This document shows, one piece after another, positions 34,600 through 46,333 of a stretch of 64,000 bases of DNA (position 1 is the stretch's first letter; every line of letters begins with the position of its first letter). The translations under genes and the position numbers were made by a program. This stretch comes from Nitrospinia bacterium. GTDB lineage: Bacteria > Nitrospinota > Nitrospinia > Nitrospinales > JAJDAT01. The notes under the pieces were generated by a model that ran no database searches, was not told the DNA's origin, and worked only from the letters and a program-made list of their open reading frames with translations. Location of the stretch: positions 114,540 to 178,539 of the forward strand of contig JAJDAT010000047.1 in the NCBI GenBank assembly GCA_029261715.1, written 5' to 3'.

Positions 34600-35532
34600 T
34601 TAATTCAAAAATTGAACAAGATGATCGATAGCCGATTGCCCCATAGCTTCTACAGCTTCCCGGGCGTTACCTCCAATATGGGGCGTACCCATTAAATTAG
34701 GAAGAGATAATAATTCCATATCATCTGGCGGTTCTGGATTGAAAACATCTAATGCTGCTCCGGCGATTTGGTTTGTTTGTAATGCTTTTTTTAGGGCTGA
34801 TTGATCGATTACTTCGCCTCGACTGGTGTTAATCAAATACGCGGACGATTTCATTTGCTCTAAAGTTTTTTTGTTGATTAAGTTGCGCGTAAGCTCTGTG
34901 AGGGGGATGTGGAACGTAATGAGATCGGATGATTCGAGGACTTCTTCGAAGCTTGCGGCAGTTATATTTTGTTCGTTGCAAAATTCAGAAACGTTTAAAA
35001 TATCATTAACTTTTATTTGTGTATTGAACGGTTTTAACATCCGGATAACTTCGCGCCCAACGTTACCGCATCCAATAACTCCAATTTGTTTTTCTGAAAT
35101 TTCTTGACCGCCTTCTTTTCTCCAGACTCCCTTTTTTAGATCATTTCCCGTAGAAAAGATGTTGTGAAACATCCCCAACATAAAACAGATTGTCAATTCC
35201 GCAACCGATAATTTGTTTATGCCAGGAGTCCAGCCTAGTCGGATATTGTATTGTTGTAGTGCAGCTTCATTAATATTGTCCAAGCCTACGCCATATTTAG
35301 AAATCATTCGAAGTTGTGGCAGAGCTTTTAGTTCCTCAATTCCAATGAGGTCTCTACCAATGATTGCGGCGTCTTTATCTTTTAAAAAATCTATGAGTTC
35401 TGTAGATGTTAAATAACGGCCTTTTTCATTGAAGGTTGTTTCAGGGAAATGTTTTTTTAGTTCTTGGCACAAGAATTTCGATTTGCAAAATGCAGGAGGA
35501 GTGACAGCGATTTGAGAAATACGGGAACTCAT
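34600..35532 (-). CDS. D-isomer-specific 2-hydroxyacid dehydrogenase (phosphoglycerate dehydrogenase-like)
   Basis: A 310-residue NAD-dependent dehydrogenase. The nucleotide loop is GVIGCGNVGREVIRML, and the catalytic set is Arg in INTSRGEVID, Glu in DVFNPEPP and His in TPHIGGNARE. It lacks the C-terminal ACT domain of classical SerA, so serine feedback control is unlikely. The substrate could be 3-phosphoglycerate or another 2-hydroxyacid. It starts 7 bp after the traB-like gene and precedes the sensor kinase gene, so these three probably form one operon. Confidence 0.85.
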   Translation of the reverse strand: MSSRISQIAVTPPAFCKSKFLCQELKKHFPETTFNEKGRYLTSTELIDFLKDKDAAIIGRDLIGIEELKALPQLRMISKYGVGLDNINEAALQQYNIRLGWTPGINKLSVAELTICFMLGMFHNIFSTGNDLKKGVWRKEGGQEISEKQIGVIGCGNVGREVIRMLKPFNTQIKVNDILNVSEFCNEQNITAASFEEVLESSDLITFHIPLTELTRNLINKKTLEQMKSSAYLINTSRGEVIDQSALKKALQTNQIAGAALDVFNPEPPDDMELLSLPNLMGTPHIGGNAREAVEAMGQSAIDHLVQFLN

Positions 35533-35539
35533 TGACGGG

Positions 35540-36730
35540 TCAGTAAAAAATTTGTTGCACTATCGAAGCTCCGGCGACATAAGTGCCGATAGCAGAACCA
35601 AGATTAGCCATAAAAAATATTAGAAACACCCGAGCGACCCGATTTTTAAACCATCTATTTAAATGGCCTATATCTTCACGTAGGGCTTCAAAGTCTGCAA
35701 CTTTAGGTTTTCTTAAATAAGATTCTACAATGCCAACAACCATTCCGGCGCCGATGGTCGGATTTAGCGAAGTTATTGGGGCCGCGAAGAAGGCTGAAAG
35801 AATTGTAAGTGGGTGAGCTAACGCAATAGCCGCACCTAAAGCGCTAAGGCCGCCGTTAATCAGGACCCAGGTGAGGAAAATATTAAGGCCTAGCTCTGGG
35901 GAGCGGGCATAGCCTACCGCAAACATTGAGATAATAAAAATGCCAATACCCCAACCGATATAAAAACCAGTCTTGCTGGGTTTAGGTTTTTCTTCTAGTT
36001 CTTTTAAGCGATCGGCAGTAGGCGGTGAAGAAAATTTAGGTCTCATTCCAATTAGATGACCAGCTCCGACCATTGCGACTACTCTTTGAGGAGCGTCAGA
36101 AGACTTGGCTAAAGCGTTTAACTTTCCAGTCATGTATTCGTCTCGTTCGTCGATAAGAACTTCCTTAACTGCCGGTAATTCCTCTCCGAATTCTTCCACC
36201 ACAGTCTGTAGCATGTCGCCTTTTTTCAAATCTTCTATTTGTTTCTCGTCAATTTCTTCTCCTACAAAAATGCTGGCGATAAGACCTGTGAAGAATTTGA
36301 TTTTTTGCCAAAAAGTAACTCTATTTACAATCCGATTGAGAGTTGTTGAAATATCACGGTCAATGAGTTCCAATTTAAGATTTTTTTCTTTTGCTAAATC
36401 GATAGCTCTTTGCATCTCTTGACCGGCTTCAACGCCAATTTTTTCCGCCAGCCGCTTTTGGTATGCGGACAAGGCTAAATTGACTAATAAGAGTCCCGCT
36501 TTATTTTTGCGAAAAATTTGATAAATATCTAAGTTTCTCCACCAGGCTTTATCAACTATATTGTTATATCTGGGTTGACAAAGTTCCACTGCAACGCAGT
36601 CGTATTTTCCGGAACAGATTTCTTTTTCCACGAGTTCGACGCTTTTTTGAGAGACATGAGCTGTTCCAATCAACGTGATTTCAGTATTGTTCACGCTAAC
36701 TATATGCGTGATTTCTTCGTTTTCGGTCAC
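35540..36730 (-). CDS. TraB/PrgY-family membrane protein
   Basis: A 396-residue protein of the TraB family, distantly related to TIKI/EreA-type metallo-hydrolases. Signature segments are LIGTAHVSQKSVELVEKEI (about 15-35), VAVELCQPRY, ELIDRDISTTLNRI and VGAGHLIGM. The C-terminal part has about four membrane helices (from GIGIFIISMFAVGYA onward). In enterococci PrgY limits pheromone signalling; the role of chromosomal bacterial homologues is unknown. It is the first gene of an apparent operon with the 2-hydroxyacid dehydrogenase. Confidence 0.87.
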   Translation of the reverse strand: MTENEEITHIVSVNNTEITLIGTAHVSQKSVELVEKEICSGKYDCVAVELCQPRYNNIVDKAWWRNLDIYQIFRKNKAGLLLVNLALSAYQKRLAEKIGVEAGQEMQRAIDLAKEKNLKLELIDRDISTTLNRIVNRVTFWQKIKFFTGLIASIFVGEEIDEKQIEDLKKGDMLQTVVEEFGEELPAVKEVLIDERDEYMTGKLNALAKSSDAPQRVVAMVGAGHLIGMRPKFSSPPTADRLKELEEKPKPSKTGFYIGWGIGIFIISMFAVGYARSPELGLNIFLTWVLINGGLSALGAAIALAHPLTILSAFFAAPITSLNPTIGAGMVVGIVESYLRKPKVADFEALREDIGHLNRWFKNRVARVFLIFFMANLGSAIGTYVAGASIVQQIFY

Positions 36731-36977
36731 AATTTCCTCATTTGGATATAACGGCTAAAAATTTAACGCGGCAAATTAAGCAAAAGTTTCTATAAAAGGC
36801 AATCAATGCCAGTTAAAGCGGATACAGATAGATTGGAGTCCCGGTTTAAAATAAGTTCTGGAATATCTAGGTTTTGGTAGGATTTCCAGCAAAAAAAATA
36901 ACACATTTTGTCTAATGTAATTTAACATAATTTCTTTACTAGAACCTCAATTCATTCAGAGAATTTGATTAAATAAA

Positions 36978-38969
36978 ATGAACAAATTTGAAATAGAGTC
37001 AGAGTTTAAACCGTCGGGAGATCAACCTGAGGCCATTAAAAAGGTTGTGGATAATTTACAAAATGGAGCGACCCATCAGACGTTGTTAGGGGTCACTGGT
37101 TCCGGGAAGACTTTTACCATTGCAAACGTAGTGGAAGAGCTTCAACGCACTACGTTGGTAATTGCCCATAATAAGACATTAGCCGCTCAACTATATAGCG
37201 AATTTCAATTATTTTTCCCCAACAATGCGGTCAGTTATTTTGTTAGCTATTACGATTACTACCAACCCGAAGCTTATCTCCCAACATCGGACACTTATAT
37301 AGAAAAAGACGCTTCTATAAACGATGAGATAGACAAAATGCGGCATGCCGCAACACACTCATTGTTTGAAAGAAAGGACGTTATTATTGTCGCCAGCGTT
37401 TCTTGTATATATGGGTTAGGTTCTCCTGAAGCATATCATGGCATGCTGTTATTTGTCGAAGAAGGAATGAAGTTGGACCGAGATATAGCTTTGAAAAAGC
37501 TAATAGAGATTCACTATAAGAGAAACGATATCGATTTTCAAAGAGGGACTTTTCGAGTGCATGGGGATGTTGTGGAGGTTTTCCCTGTTTATGAACGTAG
37601 CGAAGCGATCCGTATTGAGTTTTTTGGCGACGAAATTGAATCTATTCGCGTTTTTGACCCTTTGACAGGTAGAGTACTTAAAAAAATGGATCGAGTCGCT
37701 ATTTATCCAGCCAGTCACCATGTGACGCGGAAAGACGATTTGGAGAGAGCGGAAAAAACGATTTTGGATGAGCTACGCGAACGCATTCAATATTTTAGAA
37801 GCCAGAATTTATTGGTTGAAGCGCAGCGAATTGAACAGCGAACGATGTTTGATATAGAGATGATTAAAGAGATCGGATATTGTAAGGGCATTGAGAATTA
37901 TAGTCGCCATTTAACGGGGAAACCTGTAGGACATCACCCACCAACATTGCTGGATTATTTGCCAAAAGACGCCTTGATTGTTATCGATGAGAGCCACGCA
38001 ACATTGCCGCAATTAAACGGTATGTATAAAGGGGATAGATCTCGTAAAGATACTTTAATTCGTCATGGTTTTCGCTTGCCATCCGCTTTTGATAATAGGC
38101 CGTTAAGATTTGAAGAATTTGAAAAACAAACTCAAAGCGTAGTGTATGTTTCCGCAACTCCTGCAAATTATGAAATGGAGAAATCAAAAGGACTTGTTAC
38201 GGAACTCATTGTTCGTCCAACGGGTTTAATCGATCCAGAAATTGATATTCGTCCAATCACAGGGCAGGTGGATGATTTGTATAATGAAATTGTCAAACGG
38301 TCCAAGAAAAATGAAAGAACGTTAGTTACTACTTTGACCAAAAGATTCGCCGAAGATTTATCTGAACATTTTGCGGAAATGGGACTCCGCGTAAAGTATT
38401 TACACTCTGATATTTCAACTCTTGAAAGAATACAAATTGTACGAGAATTGCGTCTAGGAGAGTTTGATGCATTAATTGGGATAAATTTATTGCGCGAAGG
38501 GTTAGATATCCCAGAAGTTTCTTTAGTCGCTATTTTAGATGCTGATAAAGAAGGCTTCCTAAGATCTACAACGTCTTTAATTCAAACTAGTGGGCGTGCG
38601 GCAAGAAATGTAGAAGGAAGAGTAATAATGTACGCTGATAAAATGACTAATGCTATTAAAACGGCGTTAAGCGAAACGGAACGCAGACGCAACATTCAGG
38701 TTGCTTATAACCAAAAACATAATATAACTCCGAAATCTATCAAGAAATCGATACAAGAAGCGCTGCAAACTGAAGAGGATGATTTTTCTAAAGTCGCTGA
38801 AGAAGAAGACAGTTATATGGTTAAAGGCGATTTAAAGAAGGCAATAACTCGACTTGAAAAAGAAATGCGTTCTGCCGCAAAAAAATTAGAGTTTGAAGCC
38901 GCTGCCGAAATTAGGGATAGAATTACAGAGCTAAAGAAAAAGGAGCTAGAATGGGGGGTATTTACCTAG
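36978..38969 (+). CDS. uvrB: Excinuclease ABC subunit B
   Basis: The damage-verifying helicase-like subunit of nucleotide excision repair, which works with UvrA and UvrC. The 663 residues are the normal length. Walker [15 protein letters not shown] is near residue 38, and the beta-hairpin signature [12 protein letters not shown] follows. [55 protein letters not shown] and the C-terminal UVR motif ([21 protein letters not shown]) are all present. It stands alone on the plus strand, and its 3' end overlaps the convergent pilZ gene by 8 bp. Confidence 0.98.
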   Translation: MNKFEIESEFKPSGDQPEAIKKVVDNLQNGATHQTLLGVTGSGKTFTIANVVEELQRTTLVIAHNKTLAAQLYSEFQLFFPNNAVSYFVSYYDYYQPEAYLPTSDTYIEKDASINDEIDKMRHAATHSLFERKDVIIVASVSCIYGLGSPEAYHGMLLFVEEGMKLDRDIALKKLIEIHYKRNDIDFQRGTFRVHGDVVEVFPVYERSEAIRIEFFGDEIESIRVFDPLTGRVLKKMDRVAIYPASHHVTRKDDLERAEKTILDELRERIQYFRSQNLLVEAQRIEQRTMFDIEMIKEIGYCKGIENYSRHLTGKPVGHHPPTLLDYLPKDALIVIDESHATLPQLNGMYKGDRSRKDTLIRHGFRLPSAFDNRPLRFEEFEKQTQSVVYVSATPANYEMEKSKGLVTELIVRPTGLIDPEIDIRPITGQVDDLYNEIVKRSKKNERTLVTTLTKRFAEDLSEHFAEMGLRVKYLHSDISTLERIQIVRELRLGEFDALIGINLLREGLDIPEVSLVAILDADKEGFLRSTTSLIQTSGRAARNVEGRVIMYADKMTNAIKTALSETERRRNIQVAYNQKHNITPKSIKKSIQEALQTEEDDFSKVAEEEDSYMVKGDLKKAITRLEKEMRSAAKKLEFEAAAEIRDRITELKKKELEWGVFT

Positions 38970-39615
38970 ACCGTTTATCGGCTCTTCTGTCAGTCACTCG
39001 GGTTTCTATAAACTGTCTAAGGAAATCAAGAACAGGTTCCGGTGGCTTTAGAAATTTTATTCCAGTCACAAGCGGTTCAGACTGGCTTTTGGGGTTCTTA
39101 CGAATGTTTTGAACTAGCGCCTCTTGTTTGTCTACTTTTATTTCGCCCAAATTGAAGGATATATTAACTTTATTTCCTTTAATCAAAGGGATCTTATGAC
39201 AAAGCAATCCCCCTTCCATACTAAGGTCGCGTAGGATCCCATCGCCATTCGTTGTTGCGCCTGCCGACATTTGAGAAAATTGTGCGGGAGCATTTGCGCG
39301 ATATCTGTCGTGTTTTCTGAGTTTGATTTTTTCGAATTTGCGAGGATATTCGATGGCCATAAAACTAGAAGCTTGAGAATAGTAGTATTCGACATAGGTA
39401 TCAAATAGCATTACAACTCCATCTTTTACAAACCTGATGTTACATCCAGTTTGTGGAGCTACTCGCACTTCTTCTCCTTGAATCTGCGGGACATCGGTAA
39501 TTATGTAACGATTTTCTCGCCAACCGCGTACTTTAATTGAATAGGTTTCACCGCGAATTACGGCGCTTACTTTTTGTCCGTTAATTAAAAGTAACTCTTC
39601 TGGAGCTGGTGGCAT
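38962..39615 (-). CDS. PilZ-domain protein with YcgR-like N-terminal domain
   Basis: A 217-residue c-di-GMP receptor candidate. The N-terminal half (about 1-95) is a YcgR-like beta domain. The PilZ domain has both c-di-GMP motifs: RxxxR as Arg100/Arg104 (RKHDRYR) and DxSxxG as Asp130/Ser132/Gly135 (LRDLSMEGG). Binding is therefore likely. It starts 15 bp after mrdA, at the end of the mreB-mrdA operon, which suggests c-di-GMP input to cell-wall elongation or shape. No flagellar genes are in the window. Confidence 0.87.
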   Translation of the reverse strand: MPPAPEELLLINGQKVSAVIRGETYSIKVRGWRENRYIITDVPQIQGEEVRVAPQTGCNIRFVKDGVVMLFDTYVEYYYSQASSFMAIEYPRKFEKIKLRKHDRYRANAPAQFSQMSAGATTNGDGILRDLSMEGGLLCHKIPLIKGNKVNISFNLGEIKVDKQEALVQNIRKNPKSQSEPLVTGIKFLKPPEPVLDFLRQFIETRVTDRRADKRSR

Positions 39616-39630
39616 GATTAATTCGCTCTT

Positions 39631-41487
39631 TTATGAGGCTATTTCGGTTTCTTTTTGTGGATAATATTTAAAATAAGCCTTAACAATTTCTTTTGCTATT
39701 GGTGCGGCCGCAGACCCCCCGTGTCCGCCATGTTCGATGATGATTGCAATCGCGACTTTAGGGTTTTCATAAGGAGCGAAAGCTACAAACCAGGCATGAT
39801 CCCGAAATAGATAAGGAGTTTCTTCCTCTTCTTCTTCGTCGCCCTTTTTCATAGATATTACTTGTGCTGTACCCGTTTTTCCAGAGATTTTAACATTCTT
39901 TAAGCGAGCCCTCCACCCCGTTCCGTGAGGTTCGTGAACGACTCCCAAAAGAGATTTTCTTATCATTTCAAGATTTTTAGGAGATAAGTTAGCTTTATGA
40001 AGGACAGTAGGCCCAAATTCTTTAACCATTTTGCCGTCTGGGTCTTCAATCTTTTTTATCAAAAATGGCTTATAAAGTGTTCCTCCATTTGCAATGCCTG
40101 CAATCAGGTTTGCTTGCTGGAGTGGGGTTACCAAGTTATAACCTTGACCAATGGAAGCTGATATAGTTTCTCCCAAAAGCCAGGGCTTGCCTCGCGCTAG
40201 TAATTTCCAATCAGTGCTAGGAATTAGTCCTGGTTTTTCTCCTTTTAATTTAATTTTTGTCGGTTGGCCAAGTCCTAAGTTTTTTGCGTAAAGAGCCAAC
40301 TTGTCGATACCCAATCTGTTGCCTAAAGTATAAAAGAAAACATCACAGGATTGCACCATAGCTTTATGTAAATTCATTGGGCCATGGCCTTCTTTTTTCC
40401 AGCAACGATATCTACCCTTGCCCAATCGAAAATGCCCGGGGCAGTGAATTAAAGTGTCTGGAGTAATTAGTTTTTCGCTTAAACCAGCGTAAGCGGTCAC
40501 AATCTTATAAGTTGAACCCGGAGGATACTGCCCATCAATAGCTTTATTTTGAAGCGGATGCATAGGGTCCTTGATTAGTTTCCTCCAATTGTCTCTAGAA
40601 ATACCGGCTGAAAATAAGTTCGGATCAAAAGAAGGTTTACTAGCCATAGCTAGGATTTCTCCAGATTGCGGATCTAATACAACAACAGAACCGTTGATTG
40701 GAGTCTCTGGAGTTCCTGCCATTAATTTTTCGACAGTTTTTTGCAGGCGTGTATCAATTGTAAGAACTAAATGATTGCCGCTTTTGGGAGGGAGTTTACG
40801 TATTGTCTGTAGTTCTCTACCAGATACGTCGACTTCCACTTCTTTATAACCCTTTGTTCCTCTAAGTTCAGCTTCGAAAATATTTTCTAATCCGTTCTTT
40901 CCAATCATATCCCCTTGTCTATAGTCGGGGTTTTTGGATTTGTTTAATTTTAATTTAGAGATTTCTCCTAAATAACCCAATGTTTGAGAGGCAAAATCTT
41001 TAAAGACATAATTTCTTAAAGGAACAGCTTTGATATGCGCTCCCGTTAATCTTAAGCTGTTTTCCATAACAAAAGCCACGTCTGTTCTCTGGATGTCCGC
41101 TTTTATAAGTACGTTATGAAACCGTTTAGCTTTTTTAAAATCGGCTTCAACTTTTTCCTTTTTGAATTGAATTTTTGAGGATAAAAGGTCAAGGACTTGA
41201 TTTAAATCTCGAGTATCTTCTGGAGTTACATAAAGGTTAAACGATGGTCGTATGTTAACAATGGCGTTTCCATTTCTGTCTTTTATCCAACCGCGAAAGC
41301 CAGGTAGCGAAACCATACGAGTACGATTATTTTCAGAAAGCTCTTGAAAATATTGTCCGTTAATTATCTGTAAATACCAAATTCGTACGCCAAGGCATAT
41401 AAATAATAAAAGCACCAATAAGGAAAAATATTTTATTTTACCTCTAACGCCCTGAGATGAATCTTTTTGGTATTGAAAAAAACTCAT
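39631..41487 (-). CDS. mrdA: Penicillin-binding protein 2 (elongation transpeptidase)
   Basis: The class B transpeptidase of the elongasome, which cross-links peptidoglycan of the side wall with MreB and RodA. The 618-residue protein has one N-terminal membrane anchor (residues 20-40), a dimerisation/pedestal domain (RGWIKDRNGNAIVNI onward) and a transpeptidase domain. The nucleophile is Ser325 with Lys328 (PPGSTYKIV), the second motif is SCD (QSCDVFFYTLG), and KTGTAQV is present. An acidic insertion, KKGDEEEEEETPY, lies after KTG. The start overlaps mreD by 4 bp. The usual next gene, rodA, is replaced by pilZ. Confidence 0.96.
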   Translation of the reverse strand: MSFFQYQKDSSQGVRGKIKYFSLLVLLLFICLGVRIWYLQIINGQYFQELSENNRTRMVSLPGFRGWIKDRNGNAIVNIRPSFNLYVTPEDTRDLNQVLDLLSSKIQFKKEKVEADFKKAKRFHNVLIKADIQRTDVAFVMENSLRLTGAHIKAVPLRNYVFKDFASQTLGYLGEISKLKLNKSKNPDYRQGDMIGKNGLENIFEAELRGTKGYKEVEVDVSGRELQTIRKLPPKSGNHLVLTIDTRLQKTVEKLMAGTPETPINGSVVVLDPQSGEILAMASKPSFDPNLFSAGISRDNWRKLIKDPMHPLQNKAIDGQYPPGSTYKIVTAYAGLSEKLITPDTLIHCPGHFRLGKGRYRCWKKEGHGPMNLHKAMVQSCDVFFYTLGNRLGIDKLALYAKNLGLGQPTKIKLKGEKPGLIPSTDWKLLARGKPWLLGETISASIGQGYNLVTPLQQANLIAGIANGGTLYKPFLIKKIEDPDGKMVKEFGPTVLHKANLSPKNLEMIRKSLLGVVHEPHGTGWRARLKNVKISGKTGTAQVISMKKGDEEEEEETPYLFRDHAWFVAFAPYENPKVAIAIIIEHGGHGGSAAAPIAKEIVKAYFKYYPQKETEIAS

Positions 41488-41999
41488 TGATCAAAAGTGA
41501 AAGTTGGTTGAGGTTTATCCTCAAATTTACGGCTTAATTTATTAATAATTGGAAATAAAATCGATGCAGATATTAAGTTCATAAAAATAAATGTGGGTAG
41601 AGAATGGAATAGGGAGTCTTGGACAATTTCACGTTTAGTAAAAAGTGAAGTGATTAAGTAAAAAATAATTCCATCCAACAGCGAAACGATCGTTATACAT
41701 ACCCCAAGAGGAAATACGTTATTCATGGGGACGAAACTTCTTAAAAACGCCGCTAGAAAACCAGCTATTCCCTTTGATAGAGTATTTATACCGAATATAC
41801 CACCCGAAAGACAATCTTGAAAAAAACCAATTAGGGTAGCCAATGCAACCCCTGATTGTTCTTTCATTTTTAAGCCAAAATAGAACGCGCAAAGAAGCGC
41901 TAAGTCTGGCAAAGTATCACTAGGCAATATTTTAGGTAGAGCGGAGGTTTGAAAAGCAAAAACCAAAATAATGGAAAAAAAATATACGAGGTAAAGCAT
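41484..41999 (-). CDS. mreD: Rod shape-determining protein MreD
   Basis: A 171-residue integral membrane protein with about five predicted helices (YLVYFFSIILVFAFQTSAL, LALLCAFYFGLKM and following). It links MreC to the rest of the elongasome. The sequence itself is weakly conserved, as is usual for MreD; the assignment also rests on its place between mreC and mrdA. A 4-bp overlap with mrdA implies translational coupling. Confidence 0.9.
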   Translation of the reverse strand: MLYLVYFFSIILVFAFQTSALPKILPSDTLPDLALLCAFYFGLKMKEQSGVALATLIGFFQDCLSGGIFGINTLSKGIAGFLAAFLRSFVPMNNVFPLGVCITIVSLLDGIIFYLITSLFTKREIVQDSLFHSLPTFIFMNLISASILFPIINKLSRKFEDKPQPTFTFDQ

Positions 42000-42008
42000 G
42001 AGGGATAT

Positions 42009-42827
42009 TTAATCCGGCAAAAGAACAAGCATTTCTTCAAGTCGGGATAGATCGACATTTGGAACTACCTCGATTTCTTGAAATAGTCCCTGTTTTTTTT
42101 TGATGATTTTACTTACGGTTCCTATTGTCAAACCTTTTGGGAAAACGCCCCCCATTCCTGAAGAGATTATTTTATCACCTTCTTTAACGTCCGCTTCCAT
42201 AGAAACAAAGCGCATTTTACACATCTGTTTACCTGCGCCAAAAACAACCCCTGGATATCGAGACCTTTGGAAAATCGCGTCAATAGCGCTTCTATTGTCG
42301 CTAATCAATAATATCTTAGAACTTTTCGGGTTTGCTTCGATTACTTGCCCAACAATTCCACGGTCGGTAACCGTGGCTGAATTTTTAACAAGGCCCGCTT
42401 CGGATCCTTTGTCTATAATGACTGTTTTTAACCATTGACCGCTGTCCTTACCAATAACGGATGCCATAATCGATTTACGATTAGATTCCATTGGTCGCTG
42501 GAGAATATTATATTCTCTTTGCAGTTGGAATATGTTTTCAATTAATTTATTTCGCTGATTCTGTAACTTTTCTATTTCTTTCTTAAGCGTTTCATTTTCT
42601 TGAGAAACATTTGTTAGAAAAATATAACCGTCAAACAAATCTTCAGTTTTTTGAATTGCTGAATCAAAAAAAGTCTGGAAGGGAAAAATAAGAGTCGTTA
42701 TTGCGGATTGAAAAAAAGTTGGATTTCCTCGTAGTTTCTGGCTGAACGAAATGAGGGCGAACGAGATAATGAGAATAAAGGAAAGAGTTGTGAAAAATTT
42801 CTTTCCCTTGGAATTCTTTTTTTGCAC
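42009..42827 (-). CDS. mreC: Rod shape-determining protein MreC
   Basis: A 272-residue bitopic protein: one N-terminal membrane helix (FFTTLSFILIISFALISF), a periplasmic coiled coil (about 75-115, QENETLKKEIEKLQNQRNKL) and two beta-barrel domains (SVIGKDSGQWLKTVIIDKG, then GIVGQVIEANPKSSKILLISD). It binds PBP2 and activates it during cell elongation. It lies 2 bp from mreB and 9 bp from mreD. Confidence 0.95.
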   Translation of the reverse strand: MQKKNSKGKKFFTTLSFILIISFALISFSQKLRGNPTFFQSAITTLIFPFQTFFDSAIQKTEDLFDGYIFLTNVSQENETLKKEIEKLQNQRNKLIENIFQLQREYNILQRPMESNRKSIMASVIGKDSGQWLKTVIIDKGSEAGLVKNSATVTDRGIVGQVIEANPKSSKILLISDNRSAIDAIFQRSRYPGVVFGAGKQMCKMRFVSMEADVKEGDKIISSGMGGVFPKGLTIGTVSKIIKKKQGLFQEIEVVPNVDLSRLEEMLVLLPD

Positions 42828-42829
42828 TT

Positions 42830-44177
<1,348 letters not shown>

Positions 44178-46109
44178 ATGCTAAGTCTTGTCAGAAAACA
44201 TGCCGACTCATGGATGATTAAAGCCATTATTTGGTTGATTGCTTTTGCGTTTGTTGGAACCGTTTTTTATTCCTGGGGTATGGGGGGCTCAGTAGAGTCT
44301 AGAGGAGATGTTGTCGCTGAAGTTCAAGGTCAGGAAATCCGCTTTGGGGAGTATGAAAGAACTTTTAACGATTTGATCGATATTTACCGTCAACAGTTCG
44401 GCTCGCGTTTTTCTCAGGATATGATTGGTAGATTAGATTTAAAGAATGTAGCTCTAGAGGGGCTTATAAAGAATAAGTTGTTGTTATCCGAAGCAAAAAA
44501 ACAAAATATTGGCGTCAGCGATAAAGAGCTGATTGATCATATTCAAAAAATACCTGCTTTCCAGAGAGACAAAAAGTTTGACCGCAATGTATATATGAAT
44601 TTTTTGCGATTTAGAAGATTATCGCCAAAAGAATTTGAAGATGCTCAACGTAAAAACCTGACCATAGAAAAATTAGAAAATTTAGTGAAAGAACAGGCTA
44701 AGGTTTCTACTTCTGAGGTTTTGGAAGCGTATGAGCGAGAAGAAAATAAAGTCAAACTAGACTACATCTCCATTCCGGAAACGCATTTTAAAGCAAATGA
44801 AGAGCCTAAAGAAGAAGAGATCCAAGAATATTACAATAAAAATAAATCGAACTTTAGAGTTGATGAACAAACTGATTTTCAGTTTGTAAAACTAGCTTAT
44901 AAAGATTTTGAGGAAAAAGTTGAAATCCACGAAGAAGATGTTGACGATTTTTACAAAAGCAATATAGGTAAATACCGAGTAGAAGAGCAGTTTAAAGCCA
45001 GCCACATTTTGTTTCGAGTTCCTGCGTCAAACAATTCTTCCGACGAAGAAAGCGATAAAAAAGAGGATGAGAATAAAACCAAGGCCAAAGAAAAGGCCAA
45101 TGATATTTTATTGAAGATTCAGGCGGGCGAAGACTTTGCAGAATTGGCTAAAATAAATTCGGACGATGCTGGGACAAAAAATCGTGGCGGAGATTTAGGA
45201 ACGTTTCCTAAAGGAACAATGGTCAAAGAATTTGAAAAAGCTTTGTTGAAATTAAAACCAGGTGAAGTTAGTTCGCCGGTTTTATCGCCTTTTGGATACC
45301 ATTTAATTAAGCTAGGCGAAAAGATAGAGTCTCGCGTCAAAACTTTAGACGAAGTTAAAGAGTCCATTGAAAAGGATTTGAAATCGAAAAAGGCGAGACA
45401 AAGAGCGCGAAGAGTTTTAAAACATATTTATAAAGGCGCTGAAATAGATCAAGACCTGGCAAAAGCGGCAAAAGCGAAAGAGGTTGAGGTAGACACCACA
45501 GGGCTTATAGCCAGAAGTAACCATGACGTTCCTAAAATTGGAATTGTTGCAGAGTTTTATAATGCGGCATTCATGCTTGCAAAAGATAGAGTGAGCGAAC
45601 CGGTTCATACGGCAGAAGCTTCATACTTAATCAAAATTGCGAACGTAAAAGAACCTTATATTCCAGAGTTAGGAGATGTTAAGGAAAAGGTAATTGAAAA
45701 TGTAAAAGCCGATAAAAATAAAAAGTTAACAAAAGAGAACGTTGACGTATTCACCGGTCAAATCGAAAAAAATAAAGATATTACCAAAGTTGCGGAAAGT
45801 TTGAAATTTGTAGTTCAACACACACCGCTTTTTGGAATAGACGATTCGATACCGGGGATTGGCGATTTACAAGAGCTTAAGGAGAAAGCGTTTTCTCTTG
45901 CGAAAGGAGAAGTCGCTACGGTTTTTGCTCGACGCGCTTTTTATTTATTTAAAATTGCTGAAACCAAAAAAGCCGAAGAGCCAGACCAATCAAACAAAGA
46001 GCGTTTATACAAAGCGAGACAGCAGGCAAAGGGAGAAGTCTTTTACGCCAATTGGTATGACAAGCTTAATGAAAAAGCGGAAATACAAAAGTTTCCGGAA
46101 TTTTTATAA
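44178..46109 (+). CDS. PpiD-like membrane-anchored peptidyl-prolyl isomerase/chaperone
   Basis: A 643-residue periplasmic folding factor. It has one N-terminal membrane helix (MIKAIIWLIAFAFVGTVFYSWG), a SurA_N-type chaperone segment (GDVVAEVQGQEIRFGEYERTF onward) and a parvulin domain (about 270-390: KASHILFRVP, AGEDFAELAKINSDDAGTKNRGGDLG, SPVLSPFGYHLIKLG). A second chaperone part follows. A charged loop (SSDEESDKKEDENKTKAKEKA) interrupts the parvulin domain. It probably sits at the SecYEG exit and helps outer-membrane or periplasmic proteins fold. AAAGGAGCAC before the ATG is a good ribosome site. Confidence 0.92.
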   Translation: MLSLVRKHADSWMIKAIIWLIAFAFVGTVFYSWGMGGSVESRGDVVAEVQGQEIRFGEYERTFNDLIDIYRQQFGSRFSQDMIGRLDLKNVALEGLIKNKLLLSEAKKQNIGVSDKELIDHIQKIPAFQRDKKFDRNVYMNFLRFRRLSPKEFEDAQRKNLTIEKLENLVKEQAKVSTSEVLEAYEREENKVKLDYISIPETHFKANEEPKEEEIQEYYNKNKSNFRVDEQTDFQFVKLAYKDFEEKVEIHEEDVDDFYKSNIGKYRVEEQFKASHILFRVPASNNSSDEESDKKEDENKTKAKEKANDILLKIQAGEDFAELAKINSDDAGTKNRGGDLGTFPKGTMVKEFEKALLKLKPGEVSSPVLSPFGYHLIKLGEKIESRVKTLDEVKESIEKDLKSKKARQRARRVLKHIYKGAEIDQDLAKAAKAKEVEVDTTGLIARSNHDVPKIGIVAEFYNAAFMLAKDRVSEPVHTAEASYLIKIANVKEPYIPELGDVKEKVIENVKADKNKKLTKENVDVFTGQIEKNKDITKVAESLKFVVQHTPLFGIDDSIPGIGDLQELKEKAFSLAKGEVATVFARRAFYLFKIAETKKAEEPDQSNKERLYKARQQAKGEVFYANWYDKLNEKAEIQKFPEFL

Positions 46110-46193
46110 CGCTTACGTGACTAGCCTCACTGGTTGATTGATAAAGAATTTAGGGACTAGCTTTGTTTGTTAATTGGCGAAGGAACTAGAGTT

Positions 46194-46217
46194 GAAAAGT
46201 CCCTATAGGGACTTTTC
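46194..46217. terminator. Bidirectional terminator between ppiD-like and ABC permease genes
   Basis: A perfect 24-bp palindrome with the 12-base arm GAAAAGTCCCTA. The transcript would fold into a stem ending in TTTTC on either strand. It lies between convergent genes, as expected for a bidirectional terminator. Confidence 0.75.
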
Positions 46218-46261
46218 CTGTAGCTCTTAGAGGGGGCTAACCTGATTTACTGTTGATCTTT

Positions 46262-46305
46262 AATCTCTTGCTTTCTTTGCGTCCTTAGTGTCTTTGCGGT
46301 TCAAT
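46262..46305. repeat. Dispersed CTTTGCG-type intergenic repeat, copy 1
   Basis: Core CTTTCTTTGCGTCCTTAG followed by TGTCTTTGCGGTTCAAT. It closely matches the sequence at 52062-52106 and, in part, 54173-54197. The 9-base CTTTGCG periodicity resembles short intergenic repeats I recall from many unrelated bacterial genomes. It lies between convergent gene ends. Confidence 0.7.
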
Positions 46306-46333
46306 CATTTGAATCCATTTTTTTGAACCGCTC